Assembly (NCBI GenBank): GCA_033964015.1
Contig: CM066913.1
Coordinates: 22,095,854-22,159,853, forward strand
Reading direction: 5' to 3'
Length of the DNA stretch: 64,000 nt
Source of the DNA: Scolanthus callimorphus
Lineage: Eukaryota; Cnidaria; Anthozoa; Actiniaria; Edwardsiidae
The first letter of the stretch is position 1. Each line of letters begins with the position of its first letter. The position numbers and the translations under genes were made by a program. Below are positions 22,871 to 34,064 of the stretch, in pieces. Under the pieces are notes generated by a model that had not been told where the DNA came from, searched no databases, and saw nothing but the letters and a program-made list of their open reading frames with translations.

Positions 22871-24060
22871 CTTTAAGACCGCACCGGATGACTTTTAGAA
22901 TATAGTTTAACTCAGTTAGTTACTCTAAATATATTTTTATATTATTTTTGTAATCATATTTGTATTTTAATTATTTATAGACACGGCTACTTGAAAAACA
23001 GCCAAGCTGAACGTATTACCTGTATAAATGAAGTTATATTATTATTATTACTAGCAAAAGAGATTCAGTAGAGCTGGATGAGATAGATGAGTTTGCCTCA
23101 AGGCATCTTATTGTTGTGGAATCCATCGACTTGTGCAAGCTTTACGCCAAGAAGCGGCTGAAATATCTGGCAATCCCTATGCTGAAGAGGGTCTACAATT
23201 CTCGACTTGGACACTTCTAAGATCACTGTTCAACGGCAAAAGAGCCATTTATCACCCTGATCAAAGCATTGAACTGATGAGGCGTGTATGGCGCATGTAT
23301 CTTTTTGATCAATCCGGATGCCTCTTTCTTGTGTCGTGTTCGCTACGTTTGTCAATTATTTTTGGCAGGGGGTATGAAATAAATTGTTTGCACATGCTAT
23401 AAACAGAAAAAAGTAATTGCAAGGAAATAATAGGAATATGTTACAGCTATAAATTATTTACAAGAGAAATAACCCGATCTTTTTCATATGGTAAATCATA
23501 CGTCACTGTTGTTTCTCATAGACATAGACATAGACAAGTGCCAGGTTAAATAGAGGTATGGACATGAGTCTCTAATATCTTCGTTGAGAAAGAACGAGTT
23601 TGCTTTTGTTTTATACTCTAGCTCCCTCACTATGAAATGTACACACAGGTCAAGGTCTTAAGGTGACTCCACGAAAAGTCCAAGCGCATTCTCTGTAAAA
23701 TAAATTCGGTCATAACTTTTATAATATTCCTGTGACGAATATCAAACTTGGAGGACAGTAGCAGGCATCTTTTAGCAACACCTTAACATACTTCGATCTT
23801 TATTTGCATTAATACTTTTAGTAATATCCAAGCTACAGTGGACCCCCTTGTTCAACTTTAGACATCTCTGAAAAAAAAAATTGCTATCACTTTTGCACGA
23901 AATTTCAAAATTGATGTTCAATTTAATTGCTTCATGTAATTAAAAAATCTTAGCCAATTCCTCGTAACCAAAATTGAGATATTATAGGAGCAACAAATTG
24001 ATGACTTAAGTTTTCTTTTAACTCATGCTTAACATTAGAAGTCCTATAGCATCACCAAAA
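22871..24060. other. No gene firmly recognised; one candidate ORF
   Basis: At 23133-23402 (plus) a 90-codon ORF contains GNPYAEEGLQFSTWTLLRSL and ELMRRVWRMYLFD, and the adjacent frame just upstream reads DEIDEFASRHLIVVESIDL. These look like protein fragments in two frames, but I recognise no family. The rest is AT-rich. Confidence 0.35.
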
Positions 24061-24080
24061 CACCGAAGCTTTCTGAAATT

Positions 24081-24953
24081 TTGCGGAGAAGACATGTTAT
24101 TACTTTATGTCTTCAAATGCTTTGCGGAGAAGACTGCGCATGTGTGCGTAGTGACAGGACACGAAAATTAGAAGCTCCGTTAGTCTTCAGTGAAAAAACG
24201 TTTGAAATATCTAATACCAATACAAACCAAGTTAAATCGCTTAAAAAAAGCAACAGCGAACTAAAGAAACAACTGGAGGAAGCGATGAAAGATATCAAGC
24301 TTTTACAGCAGAGGCTGGATGTAAAAGAAACTAGCCACATTAATGGCGGACCGAGTAGGGAAGCTAAGATTGAAACGGAAAGAAGTCTCGAATGGCTACA
24401 CACTACCGAGACTAGCATGCAAGACGAGCTGCGTCGTATAAGGAATAAACTAGACAACATCGCTGACGGGTTGGGAGAACTGGAGAATATAGTCGAGGAT
24501 CTACAGGAGTACAGCTACGGGTTCAATATCAAAATCTTAGGAGTACCGGAATTGAGGCAGCGTGAGAGCGCCGAGGAAACATCGCGGCTATGCTTAAGTC
24601 TCTTCAACAAAATGGGTGCGCACACAACAATTAAGGATATAGACATAGCACATCGAGTCCCAATACGGGAACAAACAACCCCCAGAGCTGGACCAGCAAG
24701 GCCTAAGCCAATTGTATGTAAATTTGTTAGACGACTAGCGAGAAACGAAGTGATGGCGCTAAGAAAAGAAACATCGAAGGTCCATGCTTTAGACCTAGAC
24801 AAAGACGCGAACGTGGCTAATATTCTGGTACTGGACCACTTGACGCCCCGTACTCAACGACAATTCAATTCTGCTGGACGAAAAGTGGCACCATCTTTCT
24901 CAGACGATCAGAGGAATCAAGCTCTATCAAAATTCGCAGTGCAAGTGACCTAG
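24081..24953 (+). CDS. LINE ORF1 protein (coiled coil plus RRM-like)
   Basis: This 290-residue product begins with a Cys-containing segment and then a long coiled coil (about 45-150, with heptads such as LKKSNSELKKQLEEAMKDI). An RRM-like nucleic-acid-binding core follows (YGFNIKILGVPE, DIDIAHRVP, PIVCKFVRRLARNEVM) and a C-terminal LTPRTQRQF segment. This is the layout of L1/CR1 ORF1 RNA chaperones, which coat the element RNA in the cytoplasm. The frame is open. It stops 10 bp before the ORF2 start, and ORF2 follows in a different frame. Confidence 0.85.
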   Translation: MRRRHVITLCLQMLCGEDCACVRSDRTRKLEAPLVFSEKTFEISNTNTNQVKSLKKSNSELKKQLEEAMKDIKLLQQRLDVKETSHINGGPSREAKIETERSLEWLHTTETSMQDELRRIRNKLDNIADGLGELENIVEDLQEYSYGFNIKILGVPELRQRESAEETSRLCLSLFNKMGAHTTIKDIDIAHRVPIREQTTPRAGPARPKPIVCKFVRRLARNEVMALRKETSKVHALDLDKDANVANILVLDHLTPRTQRQFNSAGRKVAPSFSDDQRNQALSKFAVQVT

Positions 24954-25381
24954 TAAAAAACATTTGGACCGTCTACCAAGCTTGCATCATATCGATCTTT
25001 TCAGTCTGAATGCTGATAACAATAAGTTCTCAGACTCATTAGCCATCTGTCCCATTCGCTGCAAATATTATTATTTACCGCATAGTTTTAGCCAAATGAA
25101 TAGCAAAATGTCTCAACAACCAGTCGCCCAAAATCAGTTATCCTTTTGCCATAATAATATATGCAGCCTAAAAAGCAATCTTGAAGATTTTCAAACACAT
25201 ATATTAAATGAACTTGACTTCTACTTTAATGTTATTGCCTTCACTGAAACTAGAATTACCAATGCAATTTCCTTGACTTCAATCCTGAAATAGCAGGGTA
25301 TAATTTTGAATACGTGCCGACCCCTCTTTCTGCGGGAGGTGTTGGCATGTATATCGACTCTGATTTTCAATACACAGTCAT

Positions 25382-27029
25382 AGACTAGACGAACTTTCGG
25401 AAAATCGTACTTCATGAGGCATTTTTTAGTAAAAGCTGGCAACAAGTGCCATCTTATGCGAAATTTTACGCTGAATCCGAATTTTTTTTGTTGCCAACGC
25501 AGATTTTGCATTTTAAGAGGTGAAATGACGTCATGATTGACAGCTGTCACACAAACCTCTACAATGAATTTTTCGCCGATTTTTCTTTTCAAATTTTAAC
25601 GGCCAGTGAAATTCAAATGTATAAGTGGCAATGTGATATTCAAAAAAATGTATCTATATTATGGGATAGGGTGATTCATGGGCGTAGAACGTCATCCAAA
25701 ATGGCGGATCCAAGATGGCCGCCGTGCCGCCATTTTGGATATCTGTTGATTGTTTGAGGCCATCACGTTCAAAGGCTAAACTTAAAAAAAATAAAAGACA
25801 AAACTTAAACGATTCTGCAATACAAAAAAAGTAGCAGCTGACGATTATGGTGGAAAGAGAATAATATATAGGTAAATATATGATTGTTGTTAGTGAATTT
25901 AGGTAGGAAGCGCAATCCACAAAATTATAGCAAGTTAGTCGTCCCTACTGTAAACGTTCTCACTATGACTATTGATTCCAACGCCTATCACTGAGTCAAC
26001 TACATCTACGACTATGTTTTAAATGCATGCAGAATATTCCTCTTACACACACAGGACTAATAATGATAAGAAAAAGCAGGGATAAAGGTGGAAATCATTC
26101 TATGGCAATTCTTAGGCGTTGCTCTAGCCTTTTCCGAATTTTTTTTATTGCTCTCCGAGGGTCGTCTCAAGTCGTTTATACATGAAATTTACTGTGATTT
26201 GTGGTTATTTTGTGGTAGCAACTTTGAACTTATAAGCAAAAGTAGCGAATGTAAGACTTTAATTTGTCCTCGGAGAAGCTTTCCTCTCTATGCTTGAAAG
26301 CCCTTTCCTATTCCAACCCTTTCTTGTCTGAGGTTCCCTTTTGGGGTTTTCTGCTGGTCCTGAGGTTTCCGCTATTTTTCGATTATGCCACGGGGGCAGC
26401 AGATTGCATGATCGTTTGAACGAGCTTTTGATATAAGGACTTCAAAGGCACAGTTTTGTTGCCGGGACTGAGGATGATCATCGAAAAATGGTGATATCGT
26501 TTCGATCGTAAAATCAAGCGGCGGTGAATCTGATTCACCTTTTCATATTGATTTGCGTTTTATATATTTAATATGGCTTCAGTCGACCAGCAGCATTTCA
26601 TACTGTGATACCTTGAATTCATTGTCAGGTATTTATTTCCATGTCTTTTTTGACTACCAGACTGATAGTTTCTAAAAATCAAATTTGATGATATGGCGGC
26701 CATCTTGGATCCGCCATTTGAATATCACAGCAGCGCCATATCCGAATAATACGACAATTTTTCGTATAGAACATTCTAAACTATCCTGTTCAAGTTAAAT
26801 ATTCGTTCGAATTTGAAATATAGCGACAAAACTATTTTAAGGGGCTCGCGAACAGCTGTCAATCACGATGACGTCATTTTTATCCATTAAAATGCAAAAT
26901 CAGGGATGGCAACAAGAAAATTCGGATTCAGCGTGAAAAATTACATAAGAAAACTCTTGTTGCCAGCTTTTACTAAAAAATGCCTCATGCGCCTTAAATA
27001 TTACAATTTTCTGATATTTCATCTAGTCT
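25382..27029. mobile_element. 1.65-kb element with long inverted repeats and 5-bp target duplication
   Basis: It is inserted in the LINE endonuclease. GTCAT is duplicated at 25377-25381 and 27030-27034, and removing the element plus one copy restores the endonuclease frame. The ends read AGACTAGA inward from both sides. The terminal inverted repeats are at least 160 bp and patchily extend to about 340 bp (25382-25740 against 26690-27029), including GCTGGCAACAAG, CGCTGAATCCGAATTTT and TTGACAGCTGT. The interior has no recognisable transposase (a 69-codon ORF at 26088 is unsupported), so it is non-autonomous. A 5-bp duplication is unusual among eukaryotic DNA transposons; the superfamily is open. 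Confidence 0.85.
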
Positions 27030-27211
27030 GTCATTGAAAAGACCTCCAATGAGGCATATCAAGCCCTTTGGGTTGAAATTCACTTTGAACACTCGGCCAA
27101 CATAATATGTGGAGTTCTCTAAAGGCAGCATAACTCTCCTGACCTCTTCCAGAAATACTTTGAAGATACTTTGAGAAATTTAGTCGTTCTGGAAAACCAA
27201 TCTATAATATA

Positions 27212-28805
27212 TAGATTTAGGCAATGCCTAAAAGCGGAACTCCAATCATACACACTCTCACAGCTCACCTTTACAGTTTACCACTGTATGCATTGCTACG
27301 CGACCTCAAAATTCACGGTTGCGATTGGCGATTCTCAGCAAAGGAATTGTAATGTCAATTTTCTTGAGTCAGAAAGGTCATAATTCTAGGACAGAAAGCC
27401 AAAGGATAGCTTACAATTATTTTAATTGATTTTACAATTAATGTCGACCCACCGAAGTAGCCGAATCCAACGTTTTAGTTTTGATTGACGGCTAAAAATT
27501 GCCAATCGCCCATCGCAACAGTGAATTTTGAGGTTGCGTAGCAATGCATACAGTGCTAAATCAAGAAAATTCATGTTACCATTATATATGGCAATGATAG
27601 TATTAGCGCGTTCTGATATGCTAACAAGTCGCAGTTCACGACCGACAAAAGATAATCTCCTTGAAATAAAAATGAAAAATAAAATTTTCAGCGAAATCCA
27701 CAACAAAGAATACTTGACATAGTATTTGTCTCATTGTACTAACTAAATCTAACATGTGACAAAGGAAAATCAAGGCTAGAATATCAGAAATGACCTGTTT
27801 ACATAAGGCGAGTTTAGACGGAGAAAAAGAAACCTTGAGGGAGCCAACTAAAGCAGCAAAACGTAAAAGTTACATGTAAAGTCAGAATTTTCTCATCAGG
27901 AATGCAATAAACTTGGAAGCTAAAAATATAAATAGCATAAGAAGCAATTTCAAGCTTTTTGCTTACCGATAACTGATAGTGAAGTCGTTTCTTTCCTCCG
28001 AAAGTCTCCGTCGTGTTGAGTTGAATTCATTCTTACTTGGCAAGCTTTTGCACAAAGCCAACTTTCCTAAATAATTATTCGGCTAAAATCATTGCAATTT
28101 TCTGTTATTGTCAATCCTGTTCAATCCAGTTCTGGCTCCCTGTTCGTAGATCTTATATGAGTATTCGACGAACACGTCGTTTGCAGCTTTTACAAAAGAA
28201 ACTGTTGTTTTTCTTCAGAAGAACGCCGAAGTCTTGCTTCGCCGTGGGCCGGGTATTCTGCAATCTAGCCTTTGAATCTTTTGCAACTCCCTCATATTTT
28301 CTCCAAAATGACTAAACAATATTATGACATATCGGCGAAGGAATCGAATCCGAAGTATTTTGACAGTCATTAGAGAATTCTTTTGAGCAAATTTGGCGTG
28401 GTTCGCACCCACGAGTTTGTCTCAGTTTGACTCAACAAAAATTTCGTCTGAATGAACTCGAGTGAGCCGACGCGGGCGCGTGTTTTGTGAGTTGTTTCGG
28501 CGGGAAAATAAAGGAGCGACTTCCGGTCCGTGTCCTCTGCCAAGCACCGCGTCAAAGCACCGCGACGCTGTGCTGGAGCTGGAGGACAAAATGACGCGCG
28601 CGCTCAGTGATCCAAGACGGACTGTGATTGTCTGTGTACACGGGTCGCCACTAACGCAAGTGCGCATGCGTAAATAAGAGCCCGCGATGTTTTCGTAAGC
28701 CGCTGAACGTATCGTTTTGGCTTGGATGGGTTGCTTTCTCATGTGACGTTGAAAGATACGTATGGGGCTCCACTCCGTGCCTTCGGCACGGGGAGTTCCG
28801 CTATA
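27212..28805. mobile_element. 1.6-kb element with unlike hairpin ends, inserted in the LINE
   Basis: The left end is TAGATTTAGGCAATGCCTAAA (first 20 bases TAGATTTAGGCAATGCCTAA) followed by AGCGGAACTCC. The right end is GGGGCTCC, a hairpin CCGTGCCTTCGGCACGG, then GGAGTTCCGCTATA. The LINE endonuclease frame resumes across it, with TA or a slightly longer AT-rich duplication at the junction. Each end has its own hairpin and the two share the inverted AGCGGAACTCC. Inside, 27285-27340 and 27495-27560 form an inverted pair. No transposase is recognisable. The same ends flank 33851-41301. Confidence 0.7.
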
Positions 28806-31569
28806 ATGACTGATGCCAACATAGATCTTTTTCACTATAATTCTTGTAGCCTTAGCCTAACGCCGACAATAGATAAGCCAACCCGCGTCCATCGCAATTC
28901 TGCCTCGCTTATCGATAATATTTTTACCAACAAGGTCGATAATGAAATCATAAGCGGCAATTTGATTTCTGATATCAGTGACCACTTTGTTCAGTTTTGC
29001 ATCTCGTCTACACAAATGACAAAAATACAACCTCACAGACCATTATCACGTAATTTCAATAATTTCGTTGAAGAAAAGTTCATAAATGATGTCGCATTGG
29101 TTAACTGGCAAAGCATTGAAACCGAAGGTGAAACTAATATTGATAAATTATTTTCTTCTTTTTATAATAAACTAAATAAAATAGTTAATAAGCACGTGCC
29201 TTTAAAACCAGTTTCTTCGCGTAAACTAAAATCATACTCAAAACCGTGGATCACCAGGGGTATTCGTAAATCCATTCTGGTTAAAAATAATCTCTTGACG
29301 GGGGGTAATAATGATTTCTATAAAGTGTATAGAAATAAATATCAATTTTAACGCGATTAAGCAAAAAACTTTATTTTCATAATTACTTTCTCTCTAATAC
29401 CAATAATCTAAAACGGACATGGGAATGCATAAATGAACTAATAAATCGTAAAAAGAAAAGCACCAAAGTAATCAAAACTAAGAAAAGCCCTCAAAACCAA
29501 GGGCTATCCCATGATCCCTTTCTTAACGTAAATATACTAAATTCTCATTTCGCCTCTTTGGGTAACAGACTTGCCTCTGAGCTTCCACAACATACCAAGT
29601 CACATTTCGATTATCTACCGAAAATTAGTCTCCCTCATTCTTTTGTTTTTGAGCCTGTGCTGTCTTCTGAAATAGAGTCTGAAATTATGTTAACACCCAC
29701 CAATAAATCTCACGGTTTGTACTCTTGTCCGGCACGCTTACTTAAATGCTGTTGCCAAATTATCTCAAAACCTATCACAACCATAATCAATAATTCTGTC
29801 AGCAAAGGAATCTTTCCCTCAAAACTTAAACACGCAAAAATTGTGCCTACTTTTAAGGATGGAGAGGAATCTGATCCTAGCAATTATCGCCTATTTCTCT
29901 CCTTTCAATTTTTAATAGATAATTTGAAAAAATGATGTACAAGCGCTTAAAGTCTTTTTTCAGTAAATATGACATATTTTTCAGATGCCAATATGGCTTT
30001 CGAGAGCATTGTTCAACTGAGCATGCGATAGTAGATATTGTCAACAAAATCCAATCATATATGAATAAGAAACTTTTCTCCTGTGGTGTCTTCCTTGATT
30101 TACAAAAAGCTTTTGACAGTGTGGATCATGGAATCCTTCTAAGCAAGTTAAATCATTATGGAATTCGTGGTGTTGTGAATGAATGGTTCGCCTCATACTT
30201 AATTGGTAGAATTCAAACTACCCAAAATGGCCCATATATATCTGGTAAAGAAAACACATTGTGCGGCGTACCTCAAGGAAGCGTGCTTGGCCCCCTATTG
30301 TTTCTTATTTATGTTAATGATATGTATAATGCTTCCAGTAAGTTTAATTTTTATTTATTTGCTGATGATACAAATATTCTCTATGCACATAAAAATCTTA
30401 AGACTCTTGAATCTGTAGTTAATGCCGAATTATTAAAAGTCGTTGAATGGTTAACTGTCAATAAGCTGTCTATAAATATCAAGAAAACTAACTTTGTACT
30501 TTTTCACCCTTACCAAAAGCGCATTAATTATAACATCGATGTTAAGATTTATCATCATTCTCTACACAAATCCGTTAGCCTTGGCCGCAAAGAGCATGCA
30601 AAATACCTAGGAGTGATCATTGATAGTCATCTTTCCTGAAAAAAATCATGTTGAATATGTGGCATTGAAAATCAGTAGGAACATTGGATTATTCTCAAAG
30701 CTTAGACACCTTGTCCCTCTGAAAACTCTTTATAGTATTTACAACTCGCTTGTTTTTCCTTACCTTTCTTATGGTCTAGTTGCCTGGGGTCAAGCTGCTA
30801 AATCTCACTTAGAAAAAAATACTGATACTACAAAAGCGAGCATTGCGCTTAATCCACTTTGCGCCCTTTCGCTCCCATGCTATTCCCTATTTCATCCATT
30901 CCAATATAATGCCTTTAACACTACTTTATTTAAAACTTGCTTCGTCATTAATGTATGATGTCTTCAATGCTTCTGCACCGCCTAATATCTCAGAACTCTT
31001 TACACTTACTAAAAATGTACATCAATATCAAACCAGATCGTCGTCTTCAGATAATTATTACATTAATTTCTCTAGGATAAACCAGCACAATAACTCTTTT
31101 TCTGTGATTGGAGCAAAAATTTGGAATAGCATCTCTCAAGACATCAAAAGCTCGCCAAAGCCTCTTTTCAAAAAAGTACTTCAAAGAATGCTGTTTAGTA
31201 TCCTGGAAGAACAGGATAGTTATGCTGATATTTCTATATTAATTAATGAAATGAATAAAATCAAATAATTGTTATTTTCTATTTCTGAAACTTTGAACTA
31301 TTTACATCCTTCTCTTTTCGCTTGTTATTAGCGGGGTTTTTTTTCACGTTTTTACCCTTCGTCTCTCTCTGCTTCTTTGTCCTCTCACCGCCTGCCTCGA
31401 CTAGCTATGCTATTTGCAGGCGGTGTGCTGTCTTCGTAATATTTAAATAAGATATAATAAAGTTGAAGTTGAAGTTGAAGATGCTAAGCTGATCGTCCCT
31501 TGATACTTGCGTTGTGGATCACTCTATGTTTTATAGACGCTGATGAATATTATAAATTCGTCAAGAAAG

Positions 31570-32560
31570 AACGAACCATTACCTTAGTTGAGAAAAGCCA
31601 ATATTATTTCTCTAACGATATTAGTTCTCTAACGATTGGAAATTTGCTCGGGTGACGCCTATTTTCAAGGTGATCTGCACTCCGATCCGTCTAATTACAG
31701 ACCAATTTCCATACTACCTATTGTCGCAAGAGTTTTCGAAAGAATAATTTTTGACCAATTCTATAATTATCTCATGATAAACAACCTCCTTAGTCTGGTT
31801 TCCGGCCTATGCATTCTACACTAACGGCACTGCTTAAAGCAACTGATCTTTGGCTGAGTAATATGGACGAAGGCCTATTAAATGGCACTCTTCGTAAGAG
31901 TAGGGGATTGTCTCCCGGTGCAATGGTCATCTAATGCAGTCCTCCAACCTCTCCTTGTCTAGCGGTCGTGTACTTTCGACCGCTTTGAGTTCCCTCACGA
32001 TGAGGAAAAGACCATTTCTTTCTTTCTCTTTTCTTTATTTTGTTTGTAGATCTCAAAAAAGCATTCGACACAGTCGACCATGATATCTTAATCCGGAAAC
32101 TTTCTCTCTTTGGGATGAAGGGGTCTGTTCTAAAGTGGTTCAGATAATATCTCTCAGATCGCCGTCAGCATTTTGTGTCAATGGGGTGGCCTCATCTGAA
32201 AAACTTATTACACATGGAGTGCCCCAAGCTCGGTACTTGGGCCACTTCTCTTCATTATCTATATCAACGACTTTCCACATCGTCTCTCGGAATACATGGT
32301 TCCTTGAGCAAAGAAGATTGCGCTGCGATTCACATCTCATGTACAAAGTCACTCATGGACTAACTCCTGGTTATCTACATGAGCTTTTTCAAATAACCTC
32401 TGAGCGCCATAATTATGCCCTGAGGGGCGCTGAACATAACTTAGTATTACCTAAACCCATGAGAGACTTCAAGAAGCGCAGTTTTCTAGGACTAGGGTTA
32501 ATATTCAAATTAGACCAGTAAGGATAGTATAAGCAGATTAGTATTTTAATAGAATAGATT
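31570..32560 (+). pseudogene. Second LINE fragment (CR1-like reverse transcriptase, internally deleted)
   Basis: DPSNYRPISILPIVARVFER lies at 31681-31740, then DLKKAFDTVDHDIL at about 32050-32095, then a jump to the C-terminal YKVTHGLTPGYLHELF...RDFKKRSFLG at about 32340-32500. The polymerase active site is missing. Between 31885 and 32040 there is about 155 bp of non-LINE sequence ending in pyrimidine-rich DNA, possibly a small insertion. Frames shift repeatedly. Confidence 0.75.
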
Positions 32561-33135
32561 ATTGTTATAATAGTACAGCGCACGGCCTACTTAAAAAATT
32601 TCCTTACATTCAGTTAAAAAAGGTTTAAAAAAATGTTTTTCGATCTCCATCCTTTTACGGAAAAACGGCTGAGCTAGGAATCCCCCAAACCACGCCATTT
32701 CTAGACGTTGCCGGAGAGGATTTGGCGAATTTGTTTTTTATTTCATAAAAATCAAGTGAACAGAAGTTCTCATTCAAGCGTTTTCCTAAGCGAGAAGATC
32801 AAGTTCGCAAATGCGCCATGTTGTCTCCCACAGAAACTAAAAAAGGTTCTGTTACAGATTACTTACAGACGAGGTTATCTAAGCTGCGAGCCTGCGAGCC
32901 GCGAGCCTCTTCGCGAGCCCCGAGCCTTTTCTGGCGAGCCTTTGAAAAACACATTAAAAACTAGCAAAAATAGCAGACATATAATACGGTGGTCATTTTA
33001 AAGATACCAAGGATTACTATTTCACTCTATTCGACAATATTAGTCTAACTAAGAAATGCAAAAAGCAAACAAATCTCAGTTCCTTCAAACTTATCATAAA
33101 TACCATCGCTCATAAATTGGTTACCACGCAGCGCG
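32561..33135. other. No gene; GAGCC-rich repeat at 32880-32945
   Basis: The stretch 32880-32945 repeats (T/G)GCGAGCC with variants (CGAGCCTCTTCGCGAGCCCC) and is followed by CTTTGAAAAACACATTAAAAA. A similar block recurs at 54865-55100. Confidence 0.5.
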
Positions 33136-33375
33136 TCTCGATACATAATGGTCGTTTTCAACCATCGCCCTCCAAATTGCGTAGTGAATGCAGTGTGGCT
33201 CGATATAAAATGGTGTTTTCAACCATCGCCATCCAAATAGCGTAGTGAGCGTAGTGAGTGCAGTGAGGCTCGACATAAAATGGAGTTGTCAACCATCGCC
33301 CTCCAAATAGCGTAGTGAGCGTAGTGAGTGCAGTGAGGCTCGATATAAAATGGTGTTTTCAAGCATTGCCCTCGA
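33136..33375. repeat. 60-70-bp minisatellite (first locus)
   Basis: Three and a half units contain CAACCATCGCCCTCCAAATA, GCGTAGTGAGCGTAGTGAGT and GAGGCTCGATATAAAATGG. Unit length varies through gain or loss of GCGTAGTGA. The same repeat forms both arms of the foldback at 53550-54660. Confidence 0.85.
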
Positions 33376-33850
33376 GTAAATCCGTTTCCCGAGTCAAATC
33401 CGAGCCCGAGTCAAATTTACGAGTCAATGATAAAAACTGCAATTATGTATATATAACTGATTTAGAATTTGAATCTAGGGCTCCAGGTAATTACACTTGT
33501 TTATTTTCGACTAGAATACATACATCTAGGTGATGATAGAAGGCAACTAATAAGTGAGCGACTCTTTAATGAAATACATAAGATAGTAACCATAAGTTGC
33601 ACAATCTCGTACCGACGCGTAACAATTGCAACCGTTTGAGGCGCAACCGCACTTTTAATTTGCCTCTGTGCAAAACGGCACGGTTTCGAACCAGTTTTAT
33701 CATCCACAACGCGGCTAAGATGTAAATATTTCGAATTTTTATTGTAATTAACTAGTTTTTAAACCTTATATTATCATTCTTGTATATAGCTGACTTGCAA
33801 TGCCAACTAGCATTGCAAGTCAGGCCTTTCATTCTCATTAAATAATTAAT
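33376..33850. other. No gene; 11-bp hairpin at 33791-33820
   Basis: A perfect hairpin GACTTGCAATG/CATTGCAAGTC with an 8-base loop lies at about 33791-33820, in AT-rich sequence that looks like the 3' end of an old retroelement. The ORFs are chance. Confidence 0.4.
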
Positions 33851-34064
33851 TATAGCGGAGCTCCAGCGCGGGCCGAAGGCCCGCGCAAGCGGAGCACCAT
33901 ACCTAAGGGAAAAACCCCATAGATTATTGTGTCAAAGTTTGGTTGCCAAAGGTGGTTCCTTTCGTGAGACATATATATTTTTCTTTTTTCTGTATAAAAA
34001 CCTATAGCGTACGCCGTCCGGTGGTGTCCGTCCGTCCGTCCGTGTACACATGGGATCCCTGTGT

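Larger units (their letters stand above)
24964..31268 (+). pseudogene. LINE ORF2: endonuclease, reverse transcriptase, C-terminal domain
   Basis: Endonuclease pieces are at 24964-25293 (FCHNNICSLKSNL, VIAFTETRI), 25290-25381, 27030-27211 (VEIHFEHSANIICGVL) and 28803-29000 (NIDLFHYNS, SLIDNIFTN, SDHFVQF). The linker and early reverse transcriptase are at 29020-29935 (SKPWITRGI, KHAKIVPTFKDG). The polymerase core at 29932-30639 has FLDLQKAFDSVDH, GVPQGSVLGPLLF and the active-site FADDT near 30360. The C-terminal region is at 30640-31268. Frameshifts occur near 25290, 29350, 29893, 30620 and 30830. It would nick target DNA and copy its own RNA by target-primed reverse transcription, but this copy is broken. 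Confidence 0.85.
24061..31480 (+). mobile_element. CR1/L2-like LINE with two nested insertions
   Basis: The order is ORF1 (coiled coil and RRM-like), ORF2 endonuclease, reverse transcriptase and C-terminal domain, then a 3' tail of TTGAAG hexamers at about 31461-31480 after ATAATAAAG. The endonuclease coding region is split at 25381/27030 and at about 27212/28805 by other elements. Without them the LINE is about 4.2 kb. Several frameshifts in ORF2 make it inactive. Confidence 0.85.

Noticed and set aside
31885..32040. Possible tRNA-derived SINE in the second LINE fragment
   Set aside because: I looked for box A/B and a cloverleaf and could not fold a convincing tRNA; left as unclassified insertion.
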